From Candidatus Nitrotoga sp. LAW (GTDB lineage: Bacteria; Pseudomonadota; Gammaproteobacteria; Burkholderiales; Gallionellaceae): 64,000 bases of DNA. The notes beneath the pieces were generated by a model. The model saw nothing but the letters and a program-made list of their open reading frames with translations, did no database searches and was not told where the DNA came from. The position numbers were made by a program, and so were the translations under genes. The stretch is taken from assembly GCA_003402315.1 (NCBI GenBank), contig QFXI01000023.1, positions 62,001 to 126,000 on the forward strand, given 5' to 3'. Positions 25,794 to 37,664 of the stretch are shown piece by piece; positions within the stretch are counted from its first letter, which is position 1, and each line of letters opens with the position of its first letter.

Positions 25794-26339
25794 TCAACCA
25801 GTCAATTTTGGCGTTTCGAACCCAGTGTTTGGCGCATTCAGGTAGTGTGCCGCGATCAGGCCATTTACTGTACCAAACAACAGTGCTGCCGTAGCAAAGA
25901 TAGGAATTAAGTAAGCCAACCCGGCATGCGGAATAAGCCAGAAATACACCAATAGTAATTGGCCAGCAATGTGTGCAAATGCGCCGAAGATACTGTGGGT
26001 GACCGGGCCGAACCAGCGCGCTGGTAAATACTGGCTGATACCCAATATGGCGATGCTGCATAGCGCGCCACTTACGCTGAGAAAAAACCCAGGCGTAAGG
26101 AAACTCCCCATAAGCAAGCTGCCCGCCAGTACCCGCAACAGGGATACCCAAGCCGCCATGCGCCAGCCATAACGTGTGAGCACAATGAGGGTGACGATGT
26201 TAGCCAAACCAGGTTTTACGCCAGGCAACGGCGAGGGAATGGCTGCTTCCAGCATTGACAAGCCCATCGCCAATGCCGCCATGCGCGCGATGTGGTGATC
26301 CGCTGCGGTAGTTACGAATTTAATAGTTGAGGCTGTCAT
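25794..26339 (-). CDS. Gx-transporter-like membrane protein
   Basis: The ATG at 26339 follows AGGGG at 9 nt; the product has 181 residues and about five membrane helices. PSPLPGVKPGLANIVTLI is the conserved region of the Gx transporter (HepSI-related) family, which typically travels with NusG domain II and ApbE genes and is tied to electron-transport flavoproteins or small-molecule uptake. The start overlaps the preceding gene by 20 nt. Confidence 0.75.
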   Translation of the reverse strand: MTASTIKFVTTAADHHIARMAALAMGLSMLEAAIPSPLPGVKPGLANIVTLIVLTRYGWRMAAWVSLLRVLAGSLLMGSFLTPGFFLSVSGALCSIAILGISQYLPARWFGPVTHSIFGAFAHIAGQLLLVYFWLIPHAGLAYLIPIFATAALLFGTVNGLIAAHYLNAPNTGFETPKLTG

Positions 26340-26694
26340 AACGCTTGCCCCTGCCACTCAACTCAACGCTGACCTGGTTGGGCAGGCAGATGGCAATTTC
26401 GCCGGCCTGCTTCAACCAACCTTGATGCACACAATATTGACGCGGGCTGGGGTCGGCGGCGATGCGTGCCTGCCGGTTATGTATGGCAATCTGACTAATA
26501 CCGAGCGGGCCGGGCACAGAAATAATTTGGTTACGGGATAGTGGCACTTCGCTGAATATTTTGCCGCTGCTGCGAATGATCGCCTTGTCCGCTGCGCCGC
26601 CTTGCCATAGCGTGATAGTGATCCATGTAATACAGAGCACACCGAGCAACAACACCATCCAATCGCCTATCTTTATGGGCGCTAATGACAGCAT
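26320..26694 (-). CDS. NusG domain II-containing protein
   Basis: The 124-residue protein has an N-terminal membrane helix (about 10-30) and a C-terminal NusG domain II-like beta domain with PLGISQIAIHNRQARI and CVHQGWLKQAGE. It resembles small membrane proteins encoded beside Gx transporters. Despite the domain name, it is not expected to act in transcription. Function unknown. Confidence 0.75.
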   Translation of the reverse strand: MLSLAPIKIGDWMVLLLGVLCITWITITLWQGGAADKAIIRSSGKIFSEVPLSRNQIISVPGPLGISQIAIHNRQARIAADPSPRQYCVHQGWLKQAGEIAICLPNQVSVELSGRGKRYDSLNY

Positions 26695-26854
26695 GATTAT
26701 TGATTGTGAATAGCAATGCTAAACAACATTCCGCCATTCCCGCACTGAAAAACATTCGGTGCGGATAAATCAAAGTTGCTCTGGAAATCCTGGATTTGCT
26801 CCTGTACGAAAATGGCAGTTACTGTAATGAAATTTGTCATAAATTATACAAAAA

Positions 26855-27724
26855 TCAATTAGTGTTACCGAGTTCGCGGTGACGCAGCAATACTTGCTGT
26901 TGCAATTTAAAACAACGCGCAAGCTTTTCCACCAAGTACACCGAGCGATGTTGGCCACCTGTGCAACCAATAGCAACGGTGAGGTAGCTTCGGTTATCAG
27001 CGATGAAGCAGGGCAGCCAGCTCTCGACAAAGCTGCGGATGTCTTCGCACATTTTTTGTACATTTTGGTTACGTTCGAGAAACTCGATGACCGCCGCATC
27101 GCGCCCGGTTAATGGCCGCAACACGGGGTCGTAATGTGGATTAGGTAGGCAGCGCACGTCGAACACTAAATCGGCATCGAACGGAATACCATTCTTAAAA
27201 CCAAAGGATTGGAACAGCAGGGTAATCCTTGCGCGGTCAACCCCCTTAAAATCTTTAACCCAAGCACGCAAGGCATTAGCGCCAAGCTCGCTGGTATCAA
27301 TACGATGGCCGATGTTGCTAATCTCGGCGAGCATGTCACGCTCGAGTTGCACGCACTCAGGTAACGTAAGTCCTTCGTTGGTCTGATCCGGCGGTAGGGC
27401 GTTACGCAGCGGATGGCGGCGACGCGTCTCGGAAAAACGTTTCACCAACGTATCTGTTTGCGCATCCAGGAAGAGCAGGTGCACATCTATACCCTGTTGC
27501 TTAAGTTGTTCAATATAGTGCGGCAATTGTTTCACGCTGTCGCCGCTACGCACGTCTATACTGACAGCAATGCGTGTGTTACCCGTCTGATGCAGATTTT
27601 CCATTAGGACGGGCAACAATGCAGAAGGCAGATTGTCCACACAATAATAGCCGCTGTCTTCCAGCGCCTTAAGCGCCACGCTTTTCCCGGAACCGGAAAG
27701 GCCGCTGATCAGAAATAATTGCAT
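26855..27724 (-). CDS. rapZ: RNase adapter RapZ
   Basis: The 289-residue protein starts [15 protein letters not shown], with a Walker A at residues 8-15, and ends in the conserved [12 protein letters not shown] domain. RapZ guides RNase E to small RNAs that control glucosamine-6-phosphate synthesis and senses that sugar in enterobacteria; the role in this lineage is assumed. It follows hprK by 3 nt in the rpoN-PTS block. Confidence 0.93.
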   Translation of the reverse strand: MQLFLISGLSGSGKSVALKALEDSGYYCVDNLPSALLPVLMENLHQTGNTRIAVSIDVRSGDSVKQLPHYIEQLKQQGIDVHLLFLDAQTDTLVKRFSETRRRHPLRNALPPDQTNEGLTLPECVQLERDMLAEISNIGHRIDTSELGANALRAWVKDFKGVDRARITLLFQSFGFKNGIPFDADLVFDVRCLPNPHYDPVLRPLTGRDAAVIEFLERNQNVQKMCEDIRSFVESWLPCFIADNRSYLTVAIGCTGGQHRSVYLVEKLARCFKLQQQVLLRHRELGNTN

Positions 27725-27727
27725 GAT

Positions 27728-28666
27728 TTATTGTTCCTGCATTTGCTGCTCGTGACGGCTGATAAATTCTTGCATACTGTCGATACCGCGTTGCTGTAGC
27801 ACAAAATTGCGCGCAGCCGCTTCTACCAGTACCGCAAGGTTACGTCCGGCCATAACCGGGATGCTTACCGTGCTGATCTTCACGCCAAGGATTTCTTGAT
27901 GGCTAGCCGCTAACGGCAAACGTTCCAAATGGGAAAGATCGCCACGTAAAGGCCGTTGCAAATGTACGATGAGTTTTAAACTTTTTTTGCGCCGCACCGC
28001 AGTCTCGCCAAACATAGTGCGAATATTAAGCACTCCCAGACCCCGCACTTCGAGGAAATCACGCAATAGTTCCGGACAGCGTCCTTCCAGGGTTTCTGGA
28101 GAAATACGGTACAGCTCGGTGATATCGTCCGCCACTAAGCCGTTACCACGCGTGATAAGTTCCAGTCCCAGCTCACTCTTGCCTATTCCACTATCACCGG
28201 TAATCAGTACCCCCACCCCAAGCACGTCGAGAAACACACCATGGCGCACGGTCGATTCCGCTAACGCTTTGACAATGTAATGACGCACGAGCCACATCAA
28301 ATGCACACTGGGCAGAGGTGAACGGAACAGCGGTGTATGTGTGCGGTTAGCGTAAACGATCAACTCTTGCGGGATCTTATCCGTGCCAGCCACGATCAGG
28401 CATAGCGTACCGCCGCGTTCAAGTTGCGCCAGCGCCTCTGTGACCGCGACAGATGAAAGCCCTTGAAGATGGTCAACTTCAGTTTCACTCAATACCTGCA
28501 CCCAATTCGGGTGGATAAAATTAAGGTGGCCAATCAAACCCTTGTTAGAGGCACTGACTAAATCGCTATCCAGTATTTTCGCAGCACCATTCGCTCCAGC
28601 TACCCAGCTCAATGCCAGCTGCTCTTGTTTGTCCTCGAACAGCTGTTGGATATTGACTTGTGCCAT
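27728..28666 (-). CDS. hprK: HPr kinase/phosphorylase
   Basis: The 312-residue enzyme has GDSGIGKSELGLEL as its Walker A and, before it, the regulatory N-terminal domain (1-130). LEVRGLGVLNIRTMFGE is the HprK signature. It phosphorylates HPr on serine. In proteobacteria it usually sits with ptsN and rapZ as here and tunes the nitrogen PTS rather than catabolite repression. No ptsH is in the window. Confidence 0.93.
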   Translation of the reverse strand: MAQVNIQQLFEDKQEQLALSWVAGANGAAKILDSDLVSASNKGLIGHLNFIHPNWVQVLSETEVDHLQGLSSVAVTEALAQLERGGTLCLIVAGTDKIPQELIVYANRTHTPLFRSPLPSVHLMWLVRHYIVKALAESTVRHGVFLDVLGVGVLITGDSGIGKSELGLELITRGNGLVADDITELYRISPETLEGRCPELLRDFLEVRGLGVLNIRTMFGETAVRRKKSLKLIVHLQRPLRGDLSHLERLPLAASHQEILGVKISTVSIPVMAGRNLAVLVEAAARNFVLQQRGIDSMQEFISRHEQQMQEQ

Positions 28667-28671
28667 TGCTA

Positions 28672-29127
28672 TTACGCTGCCCAGTTAGTAAACAATTGAT
28701 GAATTACCGCTACATCATTGCTATTCTGTATTTGTTCGCGGAAGGTTTTATCACTGAACATTTGCGCCAGTTCGCCGAGTAGTTGCAAGTGCAGGTCGGT
28801 GGCCCGTTCCGGCACCAATAACACGAAAATCAGGTTGACCGGTTGACCATCCGGTGCGTCGAATGGTATCAATGCTTGTGTCTTGACGAAAGCGGCAACC
28901 GCATCCCGTAGGCCTTTAATACGGCCATGCGGAATAGCCACGCCGTGTCCCAAGCCAGTTGAGCCGAGTTTCTCACGCGCAAACAGGCTATCGAATACTT
29001 GGCTACGCGCAATTTTCTGAGTATTTTCAAATAACACCCCCGCTCTTTCGAAAACCCGTTTTTTACTGGTGGAATCGGCATCCAATATGACGTTCTCAAG
29101 GGGTAAAACTTTACTGATCAGGTTCAT
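28672..29127 (-). CDS. ptsN: Nitrogen-PTS EIIA component
   Basis: The 151-residue EIIA-Ntr carries the phosphorylated His67 in GVAIPHGR. It is the end of the phosphorelay from EI-Ntr and NPr/HPr and controls potassium and nitrogen processes by binding partners. It lies 5 nt before hprK and after hpf. Confidence 0.93.
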   Translation of the reverse strand: MNLISKVLPLENVILDADSTSKKRVFERAGVLFENTQKIARSQVFDSLFAREKLGSTGLGHGVAIPHGRIKGLRDAVAAFVKTQALIPFDAPDGQPVNLIFVLLVPERATDLHLQLLGELAQMFSDKTFREQIQNSNDVAVIHQLFTNWAA

Positions 29128-29176
29128 AATTCAAGCATATCAAAAAAAGAAGGGGTGGCCGTAAGCCGCCCCGTTA

Positions 29177-29506
29177 TCATTCTTGCTCCGCTGCAGTAGG
29201 ATTGCCGGATTCATCATGGCGACGAGCGGCATGTTTTTCTTTATGCTTGATAATTTGACGATCGAGTTTTTCGATCAGATTATCAATAGCGGCATATAAG
29301 TTTGTGTCATCACATTCCACAAAAATTGTTTTGCCACTCAGATGGACGTTAGCCTCGGCCTTTTGTTTCAGTTTTTCCACCGATAGAACGACATTAACAT
29401 CAATCAAATTATCGAAGTGGCGTTTGATTTTTTCGATTTTGTTTACCACGTGCTCGCGAATAGCGGGAGTAATTTCCAAATGGTGTCCGCTGAGATTGAG
29501 GTTCAT
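29177..29506 (-). CDS. hpf: Ribosome hibernation promoting factor, short form
   Basis: The 109-residue protein starts MNLNLSGHHLEITPAIREHV and has the basic FDNLIDVNVVLSVEK region. It belongs to the short HPF/YfiA class without the dimerising C-terminal domain, so it would need RMF-like help for 100S formation. It sits between rpoN and ptsN, as widely conserved. Confidence 0.92.
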   Translation of the reverse strand: MNLNLSGHHLEITPAIREHVVNKIEKIKRHFDNLIDVNVVLSVEKLKQKAEANVHLSGKTIFVECDDTNLYAAIDNLIEKLDRQIIKHKEKHAARRHDESGNPTAAEQE

Positions 29507-29522
29507 GGCCTGCTCCTTATGG

Positions 29523-30968
29523 TTAGAGTGATTTACGAAGATTAACCGGGAGGATGTTCAGCAATTCCCGGTATTTTGCCACGGTACGCCGGGCAACCAA
29601 TATGCCCTGCTGTGCCAGGATTCCAGACATGCGGCTATCGGTTAGGGGATGACGTGCATCTTCCTGGTCGACAAGCTGCTTGATGAGCGCGCGGATCGCC
29701 GTGGAGGAACACGTACCACCACTTTCGGTCGCAATTCCGCTACAGAAAAAATACTTGAGTTCATAGATACCGCGCGGGGTGAGCATAAATTTTTGCGTAG
29801 TCACGCGGGAGACGGTGGATTCATGCAATTCAAGCTGTTCCGCGATTTCGCGCAGCACCAGCGGACGCATGGCGGTTTCACCGTGCTCAAGAAAACTAAA
29901 TTGACGATCGACAATCGTCTGCGACACACGCAAAATAGTATCGAAACGCTGCTGTAAGTTTTTGATAAACCAGCGCGCTTCTTGCAATTGGCCGGCCAGT
30001 TGCTGTGCGTTTTTTTCATTACCCTGTTGCAAAATGTTGGCATACATTTGGTTAACACGCAGGCGGGGCATAGCACCCTGATTAAGGCGTACATGCCAGC
30101 TACCGTGACGGTATTCTACCACCACGTCAGGCACAACATAATCTGCAGCCCGCTGTTCAAATTCAGCGCCAGGCCTTGGTTGCAAATGGGTGATAAGTGA
30201 TTGTACGGTGCGCAATGCATCATCGTCACAGCGAAGAAGTTTTTTCAGCTTGGCAAAATCATGCGCCCCTAACAGGTTGAGGTGCTGCGTCACCAAGCGC
30301 AGAGCCAAATCACGGCCCGGGGTATCTTCCGGGAGTGCTTTGAGCTGTAAAGCCAAACATTCACTTAAGGTACGTGCGGCTATACCTGGCTGATCCAGGT
30401 GTTGCAATTGAACCAGGGCAGTTTCCAAATCATCCAGGGTAATGTCAAGTTCTTGTGGCAGCATTTCGACAATTTCTTCCAACGGCTGCGCCAAATAACC
30501 ATTGACATCCAATGCGTCGATCAGCAGACCGATAATTTTTCGGTCGCGCACATCATGCTGGCTCATATTTAACTGCCATATGAGATGTTCACGCAGACTG
30601 GGCGTCTCTGCCGCAACTTCACCACGCACTTCTTTTTCATCATCCGGCCCGCTTGCTGCTGAAAAAGAAGGTTCATTCCAGTCATCTTTTACCCAGTCTT
30701 CGTCGCCCTGTTGCGATATCTCATCTTTTACTTCGATGCTATCTACAACGGAGGTAGAGGCCGCATCTCCATGTGCATAGGGCTGCATAGCGTCTTCATC
30801 TTCACGTTCGAGCAATGGATTTTCGTCCAGCAAGCGTGCCACCTCTTGGTTAACCTCCAGAGTGGAGAGTTGCAACAGGCGTATGGCTTGCTGTAACTGG
30901 GGGGTAAGCGTCAGCTGCTGGGATTGCTTAAGTTGTAACGTGGGTTTCATTACGCAATTTACGGACAA
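29523..30968 (-). CDS. rpoN: RNA polymerase sigma-54 factor
   Basis: The 481-residue sigma factor has all regions: glutamine-rich region I (LKQSQQLTLTPQLQQAIRLL), an acidic stretch at about 55-105, the core-binding domain, and the RpoN box ARRTVAKYRE near the C terminus. It drives -24/-12 promoters with enhancer-binding proteins. It follows lptB and precedes hpf. Confidence 0.95.
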   Translation of the reverse strand: MSVNCVMKPTLQLKQSQQLTLTPQLQQAIRLLQLSTLEVNQEVARLLDENPLLEREDEDAMQPYAHGDAASTSVVDSIEVKDEISQQGDEDWVKDDWNEPSFSAASGPDDEKEVRGEVAAETPSLREHLIWQLNMSQHDVRDRKIIGLLIDALDVNGYLAQPLEEIVEMLPQELDITLDDLETALVQLQHLDQPGIAARTLSECLALQLKALPEDTPGRDLALRLVTQHLNLLGAHDFAKLKKLLRCDDDALRTVQSLITHLQPRPGAEFEQRAADYVVPDVVVEYRHGSWHVRLNQGAMPRLRVNQMYANILQQGNEKNAQQLAGQLQEARWFIKNLQQRFDTILRVSQTIVDRQFSFLEHGETAMRPLVLREIAEQLELHESTVSRVTTQKFMLTPRGIYELKYFFCSGIATESGGTCSSTAIRALIKQLVDQEDARHPLTDSRMSGILAQQGILVARRTVAKYRELLNILPVNLRKSL

Positions 30969-30988
30969 GAGCGGCGCATAGTGTGTAT

Positions 30989-31711
30989 TTATAGTTTGAA
31001 ATGCTCGCCGAGATATACTTTTCTCACGCCTTCATTATAAATGATTTCATCGGGTTTACCTTCCGCCATTACCGACCCGGCATTAATAATATAGGCACGG
31101 TCACAGATTCCCAGTGTTTCACGAACATTGTGGTCAGTGATTAACACACCGATACCACGTTCTTTAAGAAAACGAATGATTTTCTGAATGTCCAACACGG
31201 CAATCGGATCTACCCCCGCAAATGGTTCATCCAACAGAATGAAGCGTGGGTTAGTGGCCAGCGCACGGGCGATTTCAACTCGCCGCCGCTCGCCCCCGGA
31301 CAGGCTGATAGCTGGATTGTTGCGTATATGGGTAATATGCAGATCCTCCATCAATTCATCCTGCCGTGCTTGAATTTCATCGTTATCGTAATCTTGTAAT
31401 TCCAGCACAGCCTGAATATTTTGCGCGACCGTTAAACGGCGAAAAATAGATGCTTCCTGTGGCAGATAACCCAACCCCAAACGTGCACGGCGATGGATGG
31501 GAAGATGCGTAATATTCTGTCCATTGATGAAAATATCGCCCCCATCCGCAGCTACCAGCCCTACAATCATGTAAAAACAGGTGGTCTTTCCGGCGCCATT
31601 AGGCCCTAACAGTCCGACCACTTCGCCGCTCTGTACTGCTAGGGAAACATCGTGCACTACGGTACGGGAACGATAGCGTTTTTTCAGTGCAACGGCGCGC
31701 AGCTCGCTCAT
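30989..31711 (-). CDS. lptB: LPS export ABC ATPase LptB
   Basis: The 240-residue ATPase has [23 protein letters not shown] and [12 protein letters not shown]. It powers LptFG to extract LPS from the inner membrane; lptFG are not in the window. It overlaps lptA by 4 nt. Confidence 0.95.
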   Translation of the reverse strand: MSELRAVALKKRYRSRTVVHDVSLAVQSGEVVGLLGPNGAGKTTCFYMIVGLVAADGGDIFINGQNITHLPIHRRARLGLGYLPQEASIFRRLTVAQNIQAVLELQDYDNDEIQARQDELMEDLHITHIRNNPAISLSGGERRRVEIARALATNPRFILLDEPFAGVDPIAVLDIQKIIRFLKERGIGVLITDHNVRETLGICDRAYIINAGSVMAEGKPDEIIYNEGVRKVYLGEHFKL

Positions 31712-32280
31712 TGATGTTCGTTAGGCTTGGTTAGTGTCGATGTCGACTTGATTGACAGGGGCTCACCGACTGAAGAACGCTTGTTTTTAGGTTGGATAAT
31801 AGCGCGCACGCGCCCCTTATTGGAAGTACCGTTCACTTGGAATACTTCAGTTCTTGAGTTATAGGTAATATGTTCCCCGCGTACTTCATCCTGATCCTGT
31901 TTCAGGCGCGCCTGACCAAAGAAATCTATGCTTGCGGTTTGGGTGTCATATTCAATGCGCTCACCATATCCTTCCACATATCCGCTGGCATTATCGCGCT
32001 TCTGGCGAAAACTGGCGGGTTGCCCGGTTGCCGTACCGTGCTTGAATCCTTCCTTGTCCTGTACCACAACAATTTTGTCGGCGTTAACAATCATCGTACC
32101 CTGGGTAAGCTGCACCTTGCCTTCAAAGACGCTGATTTGTTTGATATCGTCAATACTGAGCTGATTTGCTTCCAAATGCATCGGTTTGTCACGGTCAGCA
32201 AGTTCAGCTTGGCTAGTTGGCACATGGCAGATAAGCCCTATACAAAACAGGGTGGCGTATTTAATTTTTGTCGGGCGCAT
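31708..32280 (-). CDS. lptA: Periplasmic LPS transport protein LptA
   Basis: Starting at MRPTKIKY, the 190-residue precursor has a signal peptide (cleavage near QAELA) and the OstA-type beta jellyroll with [20 protein letters not shown]. It forms the periplasmic bridge carrying LPS from LptC to LptD. The start overlaps the lptC end by 20 nt; an upstream in-frame start to 32301 would deepen the overlap. Confidence 0.9.
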   Translation of the reverse strand: MRPTKIKYATLFCIGLICHVPTSQAELADRDKPMHLEANQLSIDDIKQISVFEGKVQLTQGTMIVNADKIVVVQDKEGFKHGTATGQPASFRQKRDNASGYVEGYGERIEYDTQTASIDFFGQARLKQDQDEVRGEHITYNSRTEVFQVNGTSNKGRVRAIIQPKNKRSSVGEPLSIKSTSTLTKPNEHQ

Positions 32281-32854
32281 ATTCGCTTTTAACTTGCGCA
32301 AGCAATTTTACTATGCGCGCTTTATTATCAAATTTCATACCTACTGCACGCACAATGTTACGTCCGTCAACCATCATTACCGGCTGGTCTGTTTCAGCTA
32401 AGCCACGGTCAGGAATAACATGCAGATAAGCCGTGGTGAATGTCATCTCTCTTTGCGTAGAACTAGCGGTACTCACGATTTTTACATTATCGCGTAAAAA
32501 TATTTCATCACCTTTGCCTGACACGATTCCGTTATTTGCATAGGTATACACGGGTGGATGGTCTGAATCAAAGCTGGTAAATTCAGGAGCGTCCAGATAC
32601 GTACTATCGTTATCTGGGTAATGCAGCATTTTTTGTGCAGCCATTATGAAACGCGGTTTACCCTGTTCATTAAGCGTGGTAGCGACAAACCTACTAACGA
32701 TAAAATCTGGGTCGTGGCGCTTACTGCTGTCAGGCGTTACCGGTAGTGGCTGTAATTGCTGGCTCAGCCAATAAACTGCGGCCAGCAGCAACAATAGCAG
32801 CGGCAATCCGGTAAACCAAGCGCGCAAACGGTCAGTGACGATTGAGTGACTCAT
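32261..32854 (-). CDS. lptC: LPS transport protein LptC
   Basis: The 197-residue protein has a single N-terminal anchor (about 12-31) and a periplasmic jellyroll with a typical IVSRFVATTLNEQGKPRF region. It takes LPS from LptBFG and hands it to LptA. It overlaps kdsC by 4 nt upstream. Confidence 0.88.
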   Translation of the reverse strand: MSHSIVTDRLRAWFTGLPLLLLLLAAVYWLSQQLQPLPVTPDSSKRHDPDFIVSRFVATTLNEQGKPRFIMAAQKMLHYPDNDSTYLDAPEFTSFDSDHPPVYTYANNGIVSGKGDEIFLRDNVKIVSTASSTQREMTFTTAYLHVIPDRGLAETDQPVMMVDGRNIVRAVGMKFDNKARIVKLLAQVKSEYAPDKN

Positions 32855-33372
32855 GCCAAGTAAGGCGCAAGTTGCGCATCTAGTGTGCCTTGCGCCGACA
32901 TCAACAATTCACATGCTTCACGTACCGCGCCATGCCCACCGTCACGCTCGGTGATATAGTGGGCGCGGTCGCGCACGATTTGTGGCGCATTCGGTACGCT
33001 AATAGCCAACCCGACACGAAGCATTACCGGCAAGTCCATCACGTCGTCACCCATAAAAGCGACGGCATCCAATGGCAATTTAAGTTGAGCAAGCATTTTT
33101 TTCATGCTGGCCAGCTTGTCATGAACACCCTGATACAGGTGCGAGATACCGAGATGGTGCGCGCGTAGCTCTACACATTGGGAGGTCCGGCCAGTAATGA
33201 TGGCCAGTTCCACACCAGATGCCTTAAGCATTTTTAAACCATGCCCATCAAGCGAATTGAACCGCTTAAATTCTTCACCCGAGTCGGTTAAATAAAGTCC
33301 ACCATCTGTCATGATTCCATCCACATCAAAAGCAATGAGACGAATGGATTGCGCCCGACTTAACGACATCAA
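32851..33372 (-). CDS. kdsC: Kdo-8-phosphate phosphatase KdsC
   Basis: The 173-residue HAD phosphatase has FDVDGIMTDG with nucleophile Asp16 and Asp18, the TGRTS motif and MGDDVMDLPVM. It makes Kdo for the LPS inner core. It overlaps kdsD by 4 nt, giving kdsD-kdsC-lptCAB in order. Confidence 0.93.
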   Translation of the reverse strand: MMSLSRAQSIRLIAFDVDGIMTDGGLYLTDSGEEFKRFNSLDGHGLKMLKASGVELAIITGRTSQCVELRAHHLGISHLYQGVHDKLASMKKMLAQLKLPLDAVAFMGDDVMDLPVMLRVGLAISVPNAPQIVRDRAHYITERDGGHGAVREACELLMSAQGTLDAQLAPYLA

Positions 33373-34355
33373 ATCACCTTCGCACGCAGCAAATCATGCA
33401 TATTCAGGGCGCCGACCAATTTATTGCTGGTGTCTGTCACCAGCATCTGGCTAATGTTATATTGCTCCATCACCTGCACCGCTTCTACTGCCAGTGCATC
33501 CGGCGCAATACTGCGCGGACTGCGCGACATGACAGCGCTGATTAAAGTGGTCGTGAAGTCAATATGCTTCTCCAACGTGCGGCGTAAATCTCCATCAGTA
33601 TAGATACCCAGAACCTGCCGAGCATCATCTACAATGGCGGTCATGCCTAGCCCTTTGCGCGAAATTTCCAACACTGCCTCAGCCAGGGTCGCATTTTGAT
33701 TCACTGCAGGAATCCCCTTGCCGGAATGCATAATGTCACGCACATGGGTAAGCAGACGGCGACCCAAGCTTCCACCAGGGTGCGAACGGGCAAAATCTTC
33801 CTCCCCAAATCCCTTTGCATCCAACAACGCCACGGCCAGTGCATCGCCCAATGCCAGCGCTGCTGTGGTGCTGGCAGTGGGCGCAAGCCCCAACGGGCAA
33901 GCCTCCTTGTCCACCGCAGCATCGAGATGCGCGTCCGACGCCTCTGCCAAGCTAGACCGCGGATTGCCTGTCAGGCTAATCAGCCGTGCCCCCTGGCGTT
34001 TGATGACTGGCACTATAGTGAGTAATTCCTGACTTTCTCCGGAATATGACAACGCAATAAACACATCTTTAGCGGTAATCATGCCTAAATCGCCGTGGCT
34101 AGCTTCGGCAGGATGTACAAAATACGCTGGTGTACCTGTACTAGAAAATGTAGCGGCGATCTTGCGCGCAATATGGCCAGACTTGCCCATGCCGCTTACA
34201 ATCACACGGCCTTCACAGGCTAAAATAATATTTAACGCCTGCAGAAAATTTTCATCAATCCGTTGCGTAAGCGCCAATACAGCTGCGGCTTCAATGTGTA
34301 ATACTTCGCGGGCTAAATCAAGTGCGTGCGAAGTGGCAAGGATAGCTTCGTTCAT
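33369..34355 (-). CDS. kdsD: Arabinose-5-phosphate isomerase KdsD
   Basis: The 328-residue enzyme has an SIS sugar-isomerase domain (about 40-175, with VSGMGKSGHIARKIAATFSS) and two CBS domains at the C terminus. It converts ribulose-5-phosphate to arabinose-5-phosphate, the first step to Kdo. It follows hisD by 50 nt and opens the LPS set. Confidence 0.93.
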   Translation of the reverse strand: MNEAILATSHALDLAREVLHIEAAAVLALTQRIDENFLQALNIILACEGRVIVSGMGKSGHIARKIAATFSSTGTPAYFVHPAEASHGDLGMITAKDVFIALSYSGESQELLTIVPVIKRQGARLISLTGNPRSSLAEASDAHLDAAVDKEACPLGLAPTASTTAALALGDALAVALLDAKGFGEEDFARSHPGGSLGRRLLTHVRDIMHSGKGIPAVNQNATLAEAVLEISRKGLGMTAIVDDARQVLGIYTDGDLRRTLEKHIDFTTTLISAVMSRSPRSIAPDALAVEAVQVMEQYNISQMLVTDTSNKLVGALNMHDLLRAKVI

Positions 34356-34405
34356 GATGGCGAATTATAACAGTGCCACTCGGTAGCGTCATTCTCTCAT
34401 CGAGT

Positions 34406-35704
34406 TCACGACCCCATTCTAAGCAGGGCGGACTGCGCATGCGCATGCAAACCCTCACCGAGGGCCAACACTGATGCAATTTCGCCCAGCATCCCTGCGC
34501 CTTGCTCGGATACTTGAATCAAACTGCTGCGTTTCTGAAAGTCATACACTCCCAACGGGGAAGAAAAACGTGCCGTGCCGGAAGTCGGCAAAACGTGATT
34601 AGGGCCAGCGCAATAATCACCGAGCGACTCGGAGGTGTAACAGCCCAAGAAAATTGCCCCGGCATGCTTGATTTTTGGCAGCCATTGCTGGGGATCAGCC
34701 ACTGAGAGCTCCAGATGCTCCGGGGCTATACGGTTACTGATAACACAAGCCTCATCCAAATCAGCCACATCGATCAGGGCGCCACGATTCTCTAATGCAG
34801 TGCGTATGATGTCACGGCGCGGCATCTGCGCCAGTAGACGATCTGCACTTTGCGCCACAGCTGTGGCAAAAGCCGCATCTGGTGTCAGCAGGATGGCCTG
34901 CGCTAATTCATCGTGCTCTGCTTGAGAAAATAGATCCATCGCAATCCAGTCCGGATCGGTTTGCCCATCGCAGATCACCAGAATCTCTGATGGCCCTGCC
35001 ACCATATCAATACCAACTACGCCGAATACGCGGCGCTTGGCGGCGGCCACGTAAGCGTTGCCGGGGCCGACGATTTTATCTACACGCGGCACGGTTGCCG
35101 TGCCATAAGCCAGCGCCGCAATCGCTTGCGCCCCGCCAATGGTGAACACCCGATCCACCCCAGCCAGATGGGCTGCTGCCAACACTAGTGCGTTTCGCAT
35201 TCCGTCTGGGGTCGGCACTACCATAATGAGTTCACCGACACCAGCCACTTTCGCCGGTAGCGCATTCATCAGCACTGAAGAGGGATAGGCAGCTTTGCCG
35301 CCCGGTACATACAGACCAACCCGATCCAATGGCGTAATCTGCTGACCGAGCAGCGTGCCATCCGCCTCAGTGTAACTCCATGAAGCTTGCAACTGCTTTT
35401 GATGGTACGCGGTAACACGCTGTGCGGCCTGCTCCAGCGCGGTGCGCTGTGCGGCGGGCAATCCCTCAAAAGCGGCACACAAAACAGCAGGCGGCAGTTC
35501 CAGTGCTGCACTATCATGCACCTCCATGCGATCGAAGCGTCGAGTATATTCAAGTAGGGCGGCATCGCCGCGTATACGCACATCCGCCAGAATAGCCGCG
35601 ACAGTCGCGTCCAGCTGGTCATCCTGAGTCGCCTCGAAAGCCAGCAGCCTGTCCAGCTGTGAATTGAAATCTGGCTGCCGAGTGGAAAGCCGTCTGATGT
35701 TCAT
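34406..35704 (-). CDS. hisD: Histidinol dehydrogenase
   Basis: The 432-residue zinc enzyme performs the last two oxidations of histidine synthesis. [36 protein letters not shown] and [20 protein letters not shown] are its conserved blocks. It overlaps hisG by 4 nt. hisC, often the next gene in this lineage, is not here. Confidence 0.95.
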   Translation of the reverse strand: MNIRRLSTRQPDFNSQLDRLLAFEATQDDQLDATVAAILADVRIRGDAALLEYTRRFDRMEVHDSAALELPPAVLCAAFEGLPAAQRTALEQAAQRVTAYHQKQLQASWSYTEADGTLLGQQITPLDRVGLYVPGGKAAYPSSVLMNALPAKVAGVGELIMVVPTPDGMRNALVLAAAHLAGVDRVFTIGGAQAIAALAYGTATVPRVDKIVGPGNAYVAAAKRRVFGVVGIDMVAGPSEILVICDGQTDPDWIAMDLFSQAEHDELAQAILLTPDAAFATAVAQSADRLLAQMPRRDIIRTALENRGALIDVADLDEACVISNRIAPEHLELSVADPQQWLPKIKHAGAIFLGCYTSESLGDYCAGPNHVLPTSGTARFSSPLGVYDFQKRSSLIQVSEQGAGMLGEIASVLALGEGLHAHAQSALLRMGS

Positions 35705-36339
35705 TGGACTACCGCCATGGAAAACGCATCCAGCATGGGCTGAATAGCCGCATGTTTAAGTTTAAGCGAAGCCTGATTCACTACCAGACGCGAGGAAATT
35801 GCAGAAATCTCTTCTACTGCCTTGAGGTGATTGGCTTTCAGTGTGTTGCCGCTGCTGACCAAGTCCACGATTGCATCTGACAAACCGACCAGTGGCGCCA
35901 GCTCCATCGAACCATACAATTTGATCAAATCCACATGCACACCTTTAGCCGCAAAATGCTCGCGTGCGGTCTGTACGTATTTGGTCGCCACACGCAAGCG
36001 CGCGCCCTGGCGCACTGCGGAGTCATAATCGAAATCATTCCTTACCGCCACCATCATGCGGCAACGCGCAATATTCAAATCCAGCGGTTGATACAAACCC
36101 GTGCCCCCATGCTCGTCAAGCACATCTTTACCCGCGATCCCCAAATCAGCGGCGCCATATTGCACATAGGTCGGCACATCGGAGGCACGCACGATAATAA
36201 GGCGTACGTCGGCACGGTCAGTGGATAAAATCAACTTGCGCGTAGGCTCCGGCGCTTCCAGCGGCGTAATGCCTGCCGCCTGCAACAACGGCAAGGTTTC
36301 TTCAAAGATGCGCCCTTTAGATAAGGCAATGGTAATCAT
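35701..36339 (-). CDS. hisG: ATP phosphoribosyltransferase, short form
   Basis: The 212-residue protein lacks the C-terminal regulatory domain of long HisG (about 300). Short HisG needs the HisZ regulatory subunit, which is not in this window. [17 protein letters not shown] and [17 protein letters not shown] are typical. It catalyses the committed step of histidine synthesis. Confidence 0.94.
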   Translation of the reverse strand: MITIALSKGRIFEETLPLLQAAGITPLEAPEPTRKLILSTDRADVRLIIVRASDVPTYVQYGAADLGIAGKDVLDEHGGTGLYQPLDLNIARCRMMVAVRNDFDYDSAVRQGARLRVATKYVQTAREHFAAKGVHVDLIKLYGSMELAPLVGLSDAIVDLVSSGNTLKANHLKAVEEISAISSRLVVNQASLKLKHAAIQPMLDAFSMAVVQ

Positions 36340-36353
36340 GCGGTATCTTTCAT

Positions 36354-37634
<1,281 letters not shown>

Positions 37635-37664
37635 TTAATATATTCTTGCCATGCCTTCGTTATG